Below are positions 19,645 to 29,240 of a DNA stretch of 39,671 bases, piece by piece. Both the position numbers and the translations under genes were made by a program. The notes beneath the pieces were generated by a model. That model had not been told where the DNA came from. It did not search any database and saw only the letters and a program-made list of their open reading frames with translations. This DNA is from DATJQA01 sp041169145 (GTDB lineage Bacteria; Patescibacteriota; Minisyncoccia; UBA6257; 2-01-FULL-56-20): positions 1-39,671 of the forward strand of contig JBEEJO010000003.1 of the NCBI GenBank assembly GCA_041169145.1, in the 5' to 3' direction. Each line of letters opens with the position of its first letter. Within the stretch, counting starts at the first letter, position 1.

Positions 19645-21360
19645 ATGAGCCTCTTTATCCCTCCCCAACAGTTGCGGACCATCTTGGTCCAACAGAATGT
19701 CATAACGCCGGAGCGATTCGATGAGCTCTTAGTCGTATCGGAGCGGAAGGGCCAGAATCTTATCGATCTCTTAGTTTCCGAACGCATCGCTGACGCCAAG
19801 TTTCTGAGCTCGCTCATCGCGAGCACATTCGGCGTTGAGCTGGCAAATCTGGGCATGCGCCAGATAGACGAGTCAGTGCTCAAGATCTTGCCGGAGCAGC
19901 TTGCACGCCAGCGGCAAGTCATCCTTTTCGGTCGAGAGGCCGATGGTACGTATCAGGCGGCTATGGCCGATCCGGGCAATCTGGAGACCATCGAGTTCCT
20001 CCAACAGCGCCTTGATGGGCGAATCAAGCCGTATCTTGCGATCGCCGACGATCTGAACCGCGGATTCTCGGTCTACGGATTCCGCTCCACGGAGGATTTC
20101 AAACATATTATCGAGGCGAATATCGCAGAGTCATTGGTGAGCCAAGCGAAATCGTCCGAGGAAGCCGCGGCAGATCTCCCGATCGTTGCCATCGTGGACA
20201 ATATCTTGTCCTACGCGCTTGCGCTTCGTGCTTCGGATATTCACATCGAGACACTCGAGGACTCGATGCTTATCCGTTATCGGGTGGACGGCATCCTTTC
20301 GGAGATCGCGAGGATCCCGAAAGCCGTTCTTGGAGCCATCGTCGCTCGGGTAAAGATACTTTCCGGGTTGAAGCTCGATGAACACTATAAGCCCCAGGAC
20401 GGCCGGTTTCGGTACCAAGTGGTGAACGATACCGTGGATGTGCGCGTGTCCGTCATGCCGACGTATTACGGGGAGAAAGTGGAAATGCGACTCCTGGAGT
20501 CTTCCCAGAAACCCCTATCGCTCGCCGAATTGGGGATCTTGGATGCGGATGCGGCGGTGGTCATGGAGGCCACGAAAAAAACGTTCGGCATGATCATCGT
20601 TTGCGGTCCGACCGGTTCCGGAAAAACGACCACGCTCTACGGGCTGATGAATATTTTGAACCGCCCCGAAGTGAATATTTGCTCCGTTGAGGACCCTATA
20701 GAATACAACATGCGTTATGTGAACCAATCGCAGATCAATCCGCAGGCGGGCATCACGTTCGCCACCGGCCTGCGGGCGCTGCTCCGCCAGGATCCGAATA
20801 TCATCATGGTCGGCGAGATCCGCGACAACGAGACCGCCGGCATCGCGGTCCAGGCGGCGCTCACGGGCCACTTGCTGCTTTCCTCGCTGCACACGAACGA
20901 CGCTCCAACCGCCATTCCGCGGCTTTTCGATCTGGATATTCCGCCATTCCTCGTATCGTCGACTCTGAATATCATCATTGCGCAACGCCTTGTCCGGAGG
21001 ATCTGTTCCTCGTGCATTACATCGTTTCCCGCGAGCGCCGAAGCTCAAGTCACCATACGCGAGCAGCTCCGCTCCATCGGCGCGAGTGACGCACCCGACC
21101 AGATACCGACGGTGTTCTATCGGGGGACCGGATGCGGCTCATGCGGCGGGACCGGATATCACGGCCGCCTCGGCATCTTCGAGATCATCGCAATGAACGA
21201 TGCGCTGCGGCGCGTCATCGTGGAGCCGCAGTTCGATTTTGAAACGCTCCGTCGCGTCGCCCGCGCGAACGGGACGCGGCTGATGTTCGAGGACGGAATC
21301 GTCAAGGTCCAGCTTGGTATCACGACCATCGAAGAAGTGATGCGGGTCATTAAAGAGTAG
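19645..21360 (+). CDS. pilB: Type IV pilus assembly ATPase PilB/GspE
   Basis: The hexameric secretion ATPase that powers pilus extension from the cytoplasmic side. The 571 residues contain an N-terminal MshEN/T2SSE-N type domain (residues ~10-140). The ATPase core has Walker A GPTGSGKTTTLYGLMN near 318, an Asp box (SVEDPIEYNM), Walker B region QDPNIIMVGEIRDNETA near 390 and the His box (TGHLLLSSLHTND). A tetra-Cys zinc site (CSSC, then GCGSCGGTGYHGR) lies near 455-505. It is followed by pilC; no PilT retraction ATPase is seen in the window. Confidence 0.96.
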   Translation: MSLFIPPQQLRTILVQQNVITPERFDELLVVSERKGQNLIDLLVSERIADAKFLSSLIASTFGVELANLGMRQIDESVLKILPEQLARQRQVILFGREADGTYQAAMADPGNLETIEFLQQRLDGRIKPYLAIADDLNRGFSVYGFRSTEDFKHIIEANIAESLVSQAKSSEEAAADLPIVAIVDNILSYALALRASDIHIETLEDSMLIRYRVDGILSEIARIPKAVLGAIVARVKILSGLKLDEHYKPQDGRFRYQVVNDTVDVRVSVMPTYYGEKVEMRLLESSQKPLSLAELGILDADAAVVMEATKKTFGMIIVCGPTGSGKTTTLYGLMNILNRPEVNICSVEDPIEYNMRYVNQSQINPQAGITFATGLRALLRQDPNIIMVGEIRDNETAGIAVQAALTGHLLLSSLHTNDAPTAIPRLFDLDIPPFLVSSTLNIIIAQRLVRRICSSCITSFPASAEAQVTIREQLRSIGASDAPDQIPTVFYRGTGCGSCGGTGYHGRLGIFEIIAMNDALRRVIVEPQFDFETLRRVARANGTRLMFEDGIVKVQLGITTIEEVMRVIKE

Positions 21361-21440
21361 TCGCGGGTGCGAGTTGCCCGTTTTGAATACTTGCACGGGG
21401 CGCAGGAGGAAACGACCGGGAAGCCGCTGGGGCGGGAAAC
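21361..21440 (+). other. pilB-pilC gap with weak hairpin
   Basis: CGGGTG and TTGCCCG form a short stem after the pilB stop, followed by TTTTG. This could be a weak terminator. Nothing else is recognisable before the pilC promoter. Confidence 0.3.
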
Positions 21441-21449
21441 TGATATAAT
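21441..21449 (+). promoter_or_regulatory. pilC extended -10 promoter
   Basis: TGA-TATAAT (21441-21449), the same extended -10 as at pilB, 31 nt before the pilC ATG. No -35 is evident. Confidence 0.55.
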
Positions 21450-21480
21450 TCTTAGGCGCTAAGAGCCAGAACTTCGACAT

Positions 21481-22686
21481 ATGCTGTATCACTACACTGC
21501 CGCCGATAAGACCGGGAAGATCATAGAAGCCGACCTGGACGCGGAGAACGTTAATCAGGTCCTTCAGCATCTTTCGGGACGCGAGTTGCGGCCGGTGAAT
21601 GTCCGCCCGGTTGGCGGAAGGGCGCGATCGTTCCGCGGCATCTTCGGGGGTGTGTCCACGGCAGACAAAGTGTTTCTTACCCGTTATCTGTCGCTCATGC
21701 TTCGGGTCGGTACGGATCTGCTGTCAGCTATTAATATTTTGATCGCGGATTTTGACAAGCCGGCGGTCAAAAGCATTCTCTTGGAGATCCGCGACAACCT
21801 GAGCAAGGGCCGGCCGTTCTATGAAACATTTTCGCGGTATCCGAAATATTTTTCGCCCGTATTCGTCAATCTCGTGAAAGCGGCGGAAGCATCCGGTAGC
21901 CTGCAGAAAACATTCGACGATCTGAGCACGTCCCTTCAGCGCGAAGTGGAGCTCAGGAACCGTATCCGATCGGCATTCATCTACCCGATCATCCTCGTCA
22001 TCGTCGCATTCGTGGTCGTGTTCTTCCTCGTTTCTTTCGCCATCCCGAAGATCGCGAAGGTCTTCCAGGACAGCGGAATACAACCGCCCATCTTCTCACG
22101 GATCGTATTCAGCGCCGGATTATTCATGAACGATCACGCTGTCGTCATCATCCTGGGGTTGGTGGTCGCTCTTATCGGCGGGTGGATCTTTTTTGGCAGA
22201 AACGACGTCGGCCGGCGTCTGCTCGCGCGCGGCATCACTCATATTCCTGTCCTGAGCGGTTTGTATCGCGAGATCGCCATCCAGCAATTTGCGACGACGT
22301 TCAGCGCGCTCATGCGGGCCGGCCTTCCTATTATCCAAACGACAAAGATCACCGCTGAAGTCGTGAACGCGCAGGAGTTCAGCGATAGTTTGCGGCGCAT
22401 CGCCGACGAAGGCCTTGCAAAGGGACTTACGATCGGCGAAGCGTTCCGTCGCGAGACCGTGTTCCCGCGGGTCGTCACGAATCTGATCTCCATTTCCGAA
22501 AAAGCGGGGCATCTCGCCGACGTTCTGGATACGCTTGCGGATTTCTATACATCCAATATCGATGCCAAGGTCCGCGCGCTCGTTTCTGTTATTGAGCCGG
22601 CCCTTTTGCTCGTTATGGGCATCGTCGTTGGGACGATCGCACTTGCCATTATCGTGCCCGTGTACCAGCTCACATCCCAATTCTAG
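21481..22686 (+). CDS. pilC: Pilus inner-membrane platform protein PilC/GspF
   Basis: The polytopic platform protein on which PilB acts. The 401 residues contain two repeats of the T2SSF domain: FLTRYLSLMLRVGTDLLSAI near residue 65 and QFATTFSALMRAGLPIIQT near 265. Three main hydrophobic stretches are visible (residues ~160-185, ~210-235, ~370-395). The ending VPVYQLTSQF is typical. The next gene starts six bases later, so pilC and the pseudopilin at 22693 are co-transcribed. Confidence 0.95.
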   Translation: MLYHYTAADKTGKIIEADLDAENVNQVLQHLSGRELRPVNVRPVGGRARSFRGIFGGVSTADKVFLTRYLSLMLRVGTDLLSAINILIADFDKPAVKSILLEIRDNLSKGRPFYETFSRYPKYFSPVFVNLVKAAEASGSLQKTFDDLSTSLQREVELRNRIRSAFIYPIILVIVAFVVVFFLVSFAIPKIAKVFQDSGIQPPIFSRIVFSAGLFMNDHAVVIILGLVVALIGGWIFFGRNDVGRRLLARGITHIPVLSGLYREIAIQQFATTFSALMRAGLPIIQTTKITAEVVNAQEFSDSLRRIADEGLAKGLTIGEAFRRETVFPRVVTNLISISEKAGHLADVLDTLADFYTSNIDAKVRALVSVIEPALLLVMGIVVGTIALAIIVPVYQLTSQF

Positions 22687-22692
22687 GCGCTC

Positions 22693-23208
22693 ATGAAGCC
22701 AGCTGTATCTCTCGCTCGGCGCGGCACAACCATCATAGAATTGGCGATCGCGATGGGTATTATGGTGCTTCTGAGCGTGCTGGTCATTCTGTCGCTTTCC
22801 GGATGGCGGAACCGGGCCGGTCTTGACTCCGCGACGAAACAGATCACCGTGCTCTTGCGCGAAGCGCAGAGCCGATCCATGACCCGTGCATCTGGCGTTG
22901 CGTGGGGAGTGCATTTTGACAATACGGCAAGTTCCACGCCATTTTACGCGCTTTTCTCCGTTTCATATTCTACGTCGACCGCGCAGAAGCGGACACTTTT
23001 GCCTACCGGCGTCCACTTTTCCAATACCAGCGTGCCAGAGGGTACGTCATTGAATATCACGTTCGCCGAACTGACCGGCATACCGTCAACTTCGACCGTT
23101 ATCATGTTGGAATTCGGCGGATCTGGCGGCGGAGGCGGGGCGGCAAGTATAAGCCGCGCGGCGAGCGGGCTCTTATTCTTCGACGATTTCAATCGAGCGA
23201 GCCTATAG
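22693..23208 (+). CDS. GspH/FimT-type pseudopilin, possibly truncated
   Basis: A minor pilin of 171 residues. After a basic leader (MKPAVSLARRG) comes the class III cleavage site and helix TTIIELAIAMGIMVLLSVLV, with Glu at +5. A beta-rich domain follows (TVLLREAQSRSMTRASGVAWGV, typical of GspH/FimT). The last residues, LFFDDFNRASL, look like the opening of the DDFNRAS-type concanavalin-like domains found in surface proteins. Here a TAG stop cuts the chain immediately after. It follows pilC directly and precedes a giant surface protein. Either the protein truly ends so or it is a remnant of a fusion. Confidence 0.85.
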   Translation: MKPAVSLARRGTTIIELAIAMGIMVLLSVLVILSLSGWRNRAGLDSATKQITVLLREAQSRSMTRASGVAWGVHFDNTASSTPFYALFSVSYSTSTAQKRTLLPTGVHFSNTSVPEGTSLNITFAELTGIPSTSTVIMLEFGGSGGGGGAASISRAASGLLFFDDFNRASL

Positions 23209-23272
23209 GAGCACCAGAGAACATGATACGCATGAACATTCTTTCTCCACACACCCAGCATTGCATCCGATT

Positions 23273-26200
23273 ATGACGCAACAGAGAACACCCGAAAGAA
23301 CAACGAGAAGTGTCCCGTACGCCGCGAGGGAGAGCCGCGGGGCATTGCTCGCGCATTCGTTCCTGGCTATTGTGGCGATCGTTGCCATTCTCATCGTCGC
23401 CGGCATGAACTTCGACGCGGTCTCCTATGACGCTTCGCTCCAGGGCAACTTGCGAAAAGAGTTATTCATGACCGCTTTCGGGGCAACGACGCAGGTCACC
23501 ACGTCCACTCTCACCTCCGGCGGGATCGATTCACCGACGTCAACAACATGCACCACCAATTCCATTACGCCGAGCGCGAATAAGCTCGTCCTCCTTGCGA
23601 TCGGGAGGAGAGGAACGGGCACCGTGACATCCGTTACGGGCAATGGCCTCACCTGGGTTCAGGTCGCGGACCAATTCGATGGCAACGGCAGCGGGAACAA
23701 TGGTGTCGTACTATTCCGTGCGATGGGATCAAGCCCGACGACGGGTTCGGTCACGATGACGTTCAGCGCGGCGCAATCCCGCTGCAACTGGTCAATCACG
23801 GAGTTGGGCAATGTGGATACCTCGGGAACGAACGGTTCCGGAGCGATCGTACAGTACGCGACGAGCAGCCATACGGGTGGCACCACGATCTCTACGACGC
23901 TCAGCACGTTCAGTTCGTCATCCAATATCGCGTATGGCGTCGTGGTCAATGGGAACAGTACGTCATCGGTAGGAAGCGGATTTGGACAGCTTCATCTTGT
24001 GACGACCGGAACGAGCACGACAGCGATCCATCTTTTGACGGAGGCGGGGCCGCCCGCATCGTCTACCACAAATTGGTACGACCCCTCCTGGGGCTATCGC
24101 AAAAAGATCACCATCGACCATACGAAAGTATCGTCAACCCTCGCATACTTCCCGGTCCTCGTGTCGGTGACCACCTCAACAACGTTCAAGACCACGGGGA
24201 ATGGGGGCCACGTTGAGCAGGCGGACGGGGGAGACTTCGTCTTCACTTCCTCGGACGGCACGACGAAGCTCGATCATGAGATCGACGAGTACTCGTCGAG
24301 TACGGGCCGGTTCATCGCTTGGGTAAAAACTCCCTCGCTCTCCTCGGCAGCCGATACCGACCTCTACGTTTACTACGGGAACGCAAGCGCCGCGAATCAA
24401 TGGAACGCCACAAGTACATGGAACGAGAACGGTACTCAGACCTTCCGGGGTGTCTGGCATCTCAATGAAGCATCCGGCAAGGTTTTAGACTCCACGATAT
24501 ATAACACGAGCGGTACGCTCACCGGAACACCGACGCCGCGTTCCTCCGGCACCGTCGGCTACGGGTACAACTTCAATTCAGCGAGCGAATGGGTGGATTT
24601 CGGCGATCCAAGCGACGGCCACCTCGACTTTGGCAGTACGAGCAGTGTCTCAGTGAGCATTTGGGCGAAGATACAAACGGACAACGGCGATTGGCAGATG
24701 CCCGTCACGAAGGGAGGATTTGACGACTCCCCATATCATCGCAACGGCTATGACATCGAGTTCGACACCAATGCGTCGCCGTCGCAAGTCTACGGCGACA
24801 GCTTTGACGGAAGCACGATGATCCCATCGTCCATATACAATCCCTCGATCAATACCTGGTATTACGTCGTCGCGGTCATCGATCGGGCAAGCAGCAAGTA
24901 CCGCCTCTATGTGAACGGCGTTCAGATAGGCTCCGGATCGAATATCAGCACTCTGGGCAATATCAACTCGACGGAGACCCTAACCTTCTCCGACATGACG
25001 ACCGATGGCGGCAATGACCAATTCTTCGGTTGGCTGGACGAGGTGCGCATCGCGTCAACGAACCGGTCCGGCGGCTGGATCGCGACCGAGTATGCGAACC
25101 AGTCATCGCCGTCAACGTTCGAGACGTTCAACGCGGAAGAGGTGCCTACAGGAGGAGCGCTTATCAGCGCGAATCTGGGAACGGGCAGCGCCGCGGCCAT
25201 CATCGGTCTGGAGGTCAAGTATGCGGCGGCTGCCGCCGGCGACACCACGCCCCCGACAGTTTCTCTCACCGCTCCCTCGGACGGCGCGACCGTTTCGAGC
25301 ACCGTCTCCCTTCAGGCGACCGCATCCGACGATGTGGCTGTTGTTGGCGTCCAATTCAAAGTGGATTCCTCGGACATTGGATCCGAAGATACGACCGCTC
25401 CATACAGTGCGTCCTGGGATAGTACGCTCGTCGCCAATGGCTCCCACTCGCTCTCGGCTGTGGCGAGGGACGCCGCCGGGAACCAAGGGTCGTCCACGAT
25501 CTCGGTCGTTGTGTCGAATGGCAGTGGTCCGTGGACTGCCGATCTGGGCAGCTGGAGCATTTCCGGCAACGCGCTCACGAACGCACCCGCCGCCGCGGCC
25601 TATGACCAAGTGCATGTGTCGGGGCTCAGCGTCACCGATGCGGTCATCGATGTGCGCGTCAAGGCGAGCATCCTTTCGGGCGGCAACGCGGGATCCGTTC
25701 TGCGTTCCGATGCGGGCGCGAACCGTTACCAGATCGGAAACTTGGATTTTGCGAACGCTTTGCACCGGATACGCAAAGTGGTTGCGTCCGTTGCAACAGT
25801 CCTTACAAGCACTGCGTATTCGCCGAGCGCGGGTACGTACTACCAGTTGCGCGCATCGCTTTCGGGAACATCGCTTCAGTCATGGATAAACGGCGGGACG
25901 GCGCTCTCAACGACCGATTCATCGCTCAGCTCAGCCGGGTTCATCGGGCTCGGATCGAATCGGTCCGGTTCCGCCGTCACCTTTACCTATGATGATTTCG
26001 CCGCATATACCGGCTCCACGATAACGCTCAATAACTTGCCTGCCGGCGGGTCGTGGTCCGTACTGAACTCCGCGTCCGCGATCATTTCATGCCGCACCGG
26101 CAGTACGTGGGACTCCTCAACCTATAACGGTCAGATCCCCATTGATTATGCCGCTGGCGGCGGAAAGATCGCCGTGTGGGGGACGAACAACACGTGCTCC

Positions 26201-26359
26201 GGCGGAGCTGACGTCACCTATCCCTCGAGCGGACTTGCGACCGATATCTTCGGCGGTGATACGTATACCTATACCGCCGGGGGGACGGGGACCCCGGCGA
26301 CCCCGGCGACCGCAACATCAAGCATCACGATCAGCGCCGGCGGCCTTATCAGCTATTGA
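23273..26359 (+). CDS. Large multidomain surface protein (DUF2341, LamG, Ig-like)
   Basis: A 1,028-residue protein, probably cell-surface or pilus-associated. A basic N-terminus and one membrane helix (HSFLAIVAIVAILIVAGM, near 30-48) are followed by four parts: a Ser/Thr-rich beta domain (~75-255); DUF2341 (WYDPSWGYRKKITIDHTKV near 267, with LYVYYGN); a LamG/concanavalin-like domain (~385-610, RGVWHLNEASGKVLDST, WYYVVAVID, GWLDEVRIAS); an Ig-like domain (~660-747, PPTVSLTAPSDGATVSS); and a second concanavalin-like domain (~753-912). Such domains bind glycans or mediate adhesion. ATG 23273 is preferred over TTG 23261. Its place among pseudopilins suggests an adhesin working with the pilus. Confidence 0.85.
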   Translation: MTQQRTPERTTRSVPYAARESRGALLAHSFLAIVAIVAILIVAGMNFDAVSYDASLQGNLRKELFMTAFGATTQVTTSTLTSGGIDSPTSTTCTTNSITPSANKLVLLAIGRRGTGTVTSVTGNGLTWVQVADQFDGNGSGNNGVVLFRAMGSSPTTGSVTMTFSAAQSRCNWSITELGNVDTSGTNGSGAIVQYATSSHTGGTTISTTLSTFSSSSNIAYGVVVNGNSTSSVGSGFGQLHLVTTGTSTTAIHLLTEAGPPASSTTNWYDPSWGYRKKITIDHTKVSSTLAYFPVLVSVTTSTTFKTTGNGGHVEQADGGDFVFTSSDGTTKLDHEIDEYSSSTGRFIAWVKTPSLSSAADTDLYVYYGNASAANQWNATSTWNENGTQTFRGVWHLNEASGKVLDSTIYNTSGTLTGTPTPRSSGTVGYGYNFNSASEWVDFGDPSDGHLDFGSTSSVSVSIWAKIQTDNGDWQMPVTKGGFDDSPYHRNGYDIEFDTNASPSQVYGDSFDGSTMIPSSIYNPSINTWYYVVAVIDRASSKYRLYVNGVQIGSGSNISTLGNINSTETLTFSDMTTDGGNDQFFGWLDEVRIASTNRSGGWIATEYANQSSPSTFETFNAEEVPTGGALISANLGTGSAAAIIGLEVKYAAAAAGDTTPPTVSLTAPSDGATVSSTVSLQATASDDVAVVGVQFKVDSSDIGSEDTTAPYSASWDSTLVANGSHSLSAVARDAAGNQGSSTISVVVSNGSGPWTADLGSWSISGNALTNAPAAAAYDQVHVSGLSVTDAVIDVRVKASILSGGNAGSVLRSDAGANRYQIGNLDFANALHRIRKVVASVATVLTSTAYSPSAGTYYQLRASLSGTSLQSWINGGTALSTTDSSLSSAGFIGLGSNRSGSAVTFTYDDFAAYTGSTITLNNLPAGGSWSVLNSASAIISCRTGSTWDSSTYNGQIPIDYAAGGGKIAVWGTNNTCSGGADVTYPSSGLATDIFGGDTYTYTAGGTGTPATPATATSSITISAGGLISY

Positions 26360-26397
26360 GACATCACTGTGCGCCGCATGGTTGGTCTGACGTGAGA

Positions 26398-26406
26398 TGG
26401 TACAAT
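26398..26406 (+). promoter_or_regulatory. Extended -10, leaderless start, block 1
   Basis: TGG-TACAAT (26398-26406), 7 nt before ATG 26414. It is part of the 18-nt block GATGGTACAATAGGAAGG, which recurs at 29223-29240. Confidence 0.6.
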
Positions 26407-26413
26407 AGGAAGG

Positions 26414-27085
26414 ATGAACGGGCAGGGAGGAGAGAATGAACGGCCGGACCGCATGACGTTGCGTGCCGTGTTGGCGTCCGACATACGACGAGGCCAGTCG
26501 CTTGTCGAGGTACTTATCGCCATAGCGGTCGGTATCATCATGGTCATCGGCGCCATCACTGCGATCGTACCGGCGTTGCGCAACCAGGGAGGCACCGTGC
26601 GCTTGCAGGTCGCTGTGGGGCTCGGGAAGGAGTTGATGGATACGACCCGCGTTTTTGCGGAGTCGGACTGGCATAATATTTCAGCGCTCAGCACAAGCTC
26701 CGCATCGCATTACTACCTGAACAGCACCAGTTCTCCGTTCTCGGTTCGCGCCGGCGATGAGAGCGTTGTTGTCGGTACGACTACGTATGTCCGGTATTTT
26801 TCGGTCGATGAAGTATGGCGTGACAGCAACGGTATGATCGTATCGAGCGGCGGTACGCTTGATCCCTCAACGCGCAAGGTGACGGTTGCGTACAGCTGGA
26901 TTGGTCGCCCGACATCCAGCATGGTCACGTACTTCACGCGTTCCCGGAGCTACTCCTATGTCCAAACGGATTGGTCCGGCGGTTCCGGACAGGAAGGGCC
27001 GCTTACGACGGTGAACAACAAGTATGCTTCGTCAACGGGAATAGACGCTATGACAACACCCGGTTCCATGCAAATAGATTTTTGA
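26414..27085 (+). CDS. Type II/IV pseudopilin (GspI/PilV-like)
   Basis: A 223-residue minor pilin. An unusually long leader (~25 residues, MNGQGGENERPDRMTL...) precedes the cleavage region RRGQSLVEVLIAIAVGIIMVIG, with Glu at +5. The C-terminal domain is Ser/Thr/Val-rich (SVDEVWRDSNGMIVSSGGTL), as in PilV/GspI-type minor pilins. The next gene starts 2 nt after its stop. Its promoter and first codons are nearly repeated at the PilX-like gene at 29241, so the two starts arose by duplication. Confidence 0.85.
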   Translation: MNGQGGENERPDRMTLRAVLASDIRRGQSLVEVLIAIAVGIIMVIGAITAIVPALRNQGGTVRLQVAVGLGKELMDTTRVFAESDWHNISALSTSSASHYYLNSTSSPFSVRAGDESVVVGTTTYVRYFSVDEVWRDSNGMIVSSGGTLDPSTRKVTVAYSWIGRPTSSMVTYFTRSRSYSYVQTDWSGGSGQEGPLTTVNNKYASSTGIDAMTTPGSMQIDF

Positions 27086-27087
27086 CC

Positions 27088-29157
27088 ATGACCAGACGCC
27101 AGTTCATTCCTTTATTGCTCGCCGTGTGCGCGGTCCTTGCCATCGGTGCGTCGTTCTGGGGGCCGCCGCTCATCTGGGCCGATGCGCCTGCGAATGTTGA
27201 TCAAGTTCATTATCGATGGCGGAACGACGATGGAAGCGAATCGACCGCGACGTTCCAGGGTGCCGTGGATGCTGCGCGTCCGGTGCTGAAAAGCACGCCT
27301 CTTCGCCTTAGGTTCGAGGTTTCGAATGACGGCGGAAGCTCGTCAACCGTGCCGTTCATCAAGCAGGTCCAGCGCGGTTCCGTTGCTATGGATTGGGGAG
27401 ACGAACAAGCGAGCGTAACGCTTTCACCGCGCATGGATCCGTCTCGGACCATCGTGTGGGGCGGTATGATGCAGGGCGGCGGCCGCGGTCCGCTCTCCGA
27501 TCCGAACGTGACCAGGGTTGGGTTTGATCTCATAAGTTCCAGCACGATCAGGTTCAATCGTCTCAATACTCCGGAAGAGCAGGTCGTTGTGGACTGGCAG
27601 GCGGTGGAATTCTACGATGGGGCGCGAGTTCAGCGCGGCACGGCAATCCTCGGGAATTCGGATACGGACATGAACGTCACGATCCCTGCGGCGGTCGATC
27701 TTAGTCAGGCCTTTGTGCTCGCATCGGTTACGACGGATGCTTGTTGTGGAACGGCAAGCCGCGCATACGATCGCCGTTGGGGTGCGCGCATTCGGCTCAC
27801 ATCGCCCACGAACCTTGAGATCTCCCGCACGGCCGGCGGGTCGCAGTTGTATGTGTATTGGCAGGTCGTTGAGATGGATGGCGTGACGGTTCAACGCGGA
27901 TTGACCTCGTTCTCGACCTCACAAGCCACGCTCACGTCGACCATCGCTGCGGTGAATGCGTCATCGAGTTTCCTTCTCTTTAACTGGCGATTCACCGATC
28001 CTACCGAAGCCGGTTTCGAGGGGCGATATATGACGCGTGGGCATGTACGGGATAACACCACTATTGAATTCAATCGTGAACGCAGCGGGTATGCGGAAGA
28101 CCTTTCCTGGGAGGTTGTGACCATGCGAAATGCAACCGTGATCCAGGGAAGCATCGCACAGACGCCCACCGAAACGGACGACGTCATCAATGTGACGCTT
28201 TCTCCGTCGGTGGATATGAATCGCACTTTTGTTTTCGTCTCCGACTCCGGAGGGTATTTGGACGAACAAAACCTCGATTCGACATCGTGGACGGGCCGGA
28301 TAACCAGCGGGTCGAACCTTCGACTTGAACGTTGGCAGGCCATTGACGTATTTGTGACCTCCACCGTGGATTGGCAGGTGGTTACGTTTTCCACCACCAC
28401 CCAGCGAATTGCGAGGATCATCCCTCAGTTGCAGTATGCGGCAAAAACCGCCGCTTGCAGCGCCACTGCCAGTTCAAGCTGGGTTGCGGTGCCGACGACG
28501 GTAACCACCCAGCATTGGCAGATGGTAGCTTCGTCAAATCTCACGGACAACGCCACGACCACGAACGTCTCGGTGGACGGGGGATTGCCCGACGAAGCCG
28601 CGTCGTTCGTGCCGGGGTACGTGAAAGAGGCGTCCAGTACGGCGCCGAAGATCACGTTCAGCTCCGACAGTTTTACGGAGATCGAATATTCGGTGCAAGC
28701 GACCACGAACGCCGTGAACAATCAGACCTATTGTTTCCGCCTCGTCGATGACAGTGCCGATCTGAACGCGTATACGGTATATCCCGAAGCGACGGTGGTC
28801 CTTACCATCGGGTCGGCTTCCAGTACGCTCATTTCCACCATTTTTGACACTCAAAGCGCGAGCGGCAGTGCTCTGAACAGTTTATTGTGGCAGGGCTCTC
28901 AGCCGGCCGATACGGGCGTGAAGTTCCAGCTTGCGGTATCGAGTGCGAGTTCCGGTCCGTGGAGTTTCAAGGGGCCGAGCTGTACGACGGATACGAACGA
29001 TGTGTATAACCCCGGCGCGCCCGGAACGGCGTTGAAGATCACGCCGTCATGCACATACGACTCCCGATATTTCCGGTATAAAGCCATCTTGGAGAGCGAC
29101 CTTGCGCAGTCGCAAACTCCTCGAGTGGACGACATTATCATAAACTGGAGTCCGTAA
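27088..29157 (+). CDS. Secreted repeat protein of unknown function
   Basis: A 689-residue protein with a clear signal sequence (MTRRQFIPLLLAVCAVLAIG...IWADAPA). I recognise no named domain. The middle (~residues 95-460) repeats a unit whose core reads V-WQVVE-F-DGA-VQRG, each followed by a Thr-rich strand and a V-D-S-FV stretch: WQAVEFYDGARVQRGTAIL, WQVVEMDGVTVQRGLTSF, WEVVTMRNATVIQGSIAQ and WQVVTFSTTTQRIARI. This gives about four imperfect repeats of roughly 90-110 residues. The C-terminus contains a further beta-rich region. ATG 27088 is chosen over an earlier in-frame start inside the preceding gene. It lies between two minor pilin genes and is probably exported and bound to the pilus or surface. 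Confidence 0.8.
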   Translation: MTRRQFIPLLLAVCAVLAIGASFWGPPLIWADAPANVDQVHYRWRNDDGSESTATFQGAVDAARPVLKSTPLRLRFEVSNDGGSSSTVPFIKQVQRGSVAMDWGDEQASVTLSPRMDPSRTIVWGGMMQGGGRGPLSDPNVTRVGFDLISSSTIRFNRLNTPEEQVVVDWQAVEFYDGARVQRGTAILGNSDTDMNVTIPAAVDLSQAFVLASVTTDACCGTASRAYDRRWGARIRLTSPTNLEISRTAGGSQLYVYWQVVEMDGVTVQRGLTSFSTSQATLTSTIAAVNASSSFLLFNWRFTDPTEAGFEGRYMTRGHVRDNTTIEFNRERSGYAEDLSWEVVTMRNATVIQGSIAQTPTETDDVINVTLSPSVDMNRTFVFVSDSGGYLDEQNLDSTSWTGRITSGSNLRLERWQAIDVFVTSTVDWQVVTFSTTTQRIARIIPQLQYAAKTAACSATASSSWVAVPTTVTTQHWQMVASSNLTDNATTTNVSVDGGLPDEAASFVPGYVKEASSTAPKITFSSDSFTEIEYSVQATTNAVNNQTYCFRLVDDSADLNAYTVYPEATVVLTIGSASSTLISTIFDTQSASGSALNSLLWQGSQPADTGVKFQLAVSSASSGPWSFKGPSCTTDTNDVYNPGAPGTALKITPSCTYDSRYFRYKAILESDLAQSQTPRVDDIIINWSP

Positions 29158-29224
29158 TATTCGGAGCGCAGAGCGTTGAAGCGCTATAGCGCTTGGCGCA
29201 TAGGAGGTACGGGCGATGCGCGGA

Positions 29225-29233
29225 TGGTACAAT
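29225..29233 (+). promoter_or_regulatory. Extended -10, leaderless start, block 2
   Basis: TGG-TACAAT (29225-29233) 7 nt before GTG 29241, in the same 18-nt block as at 26396-26413. Confidence 0.6.
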
Positions 29234-29240
29234 AGGAAGG

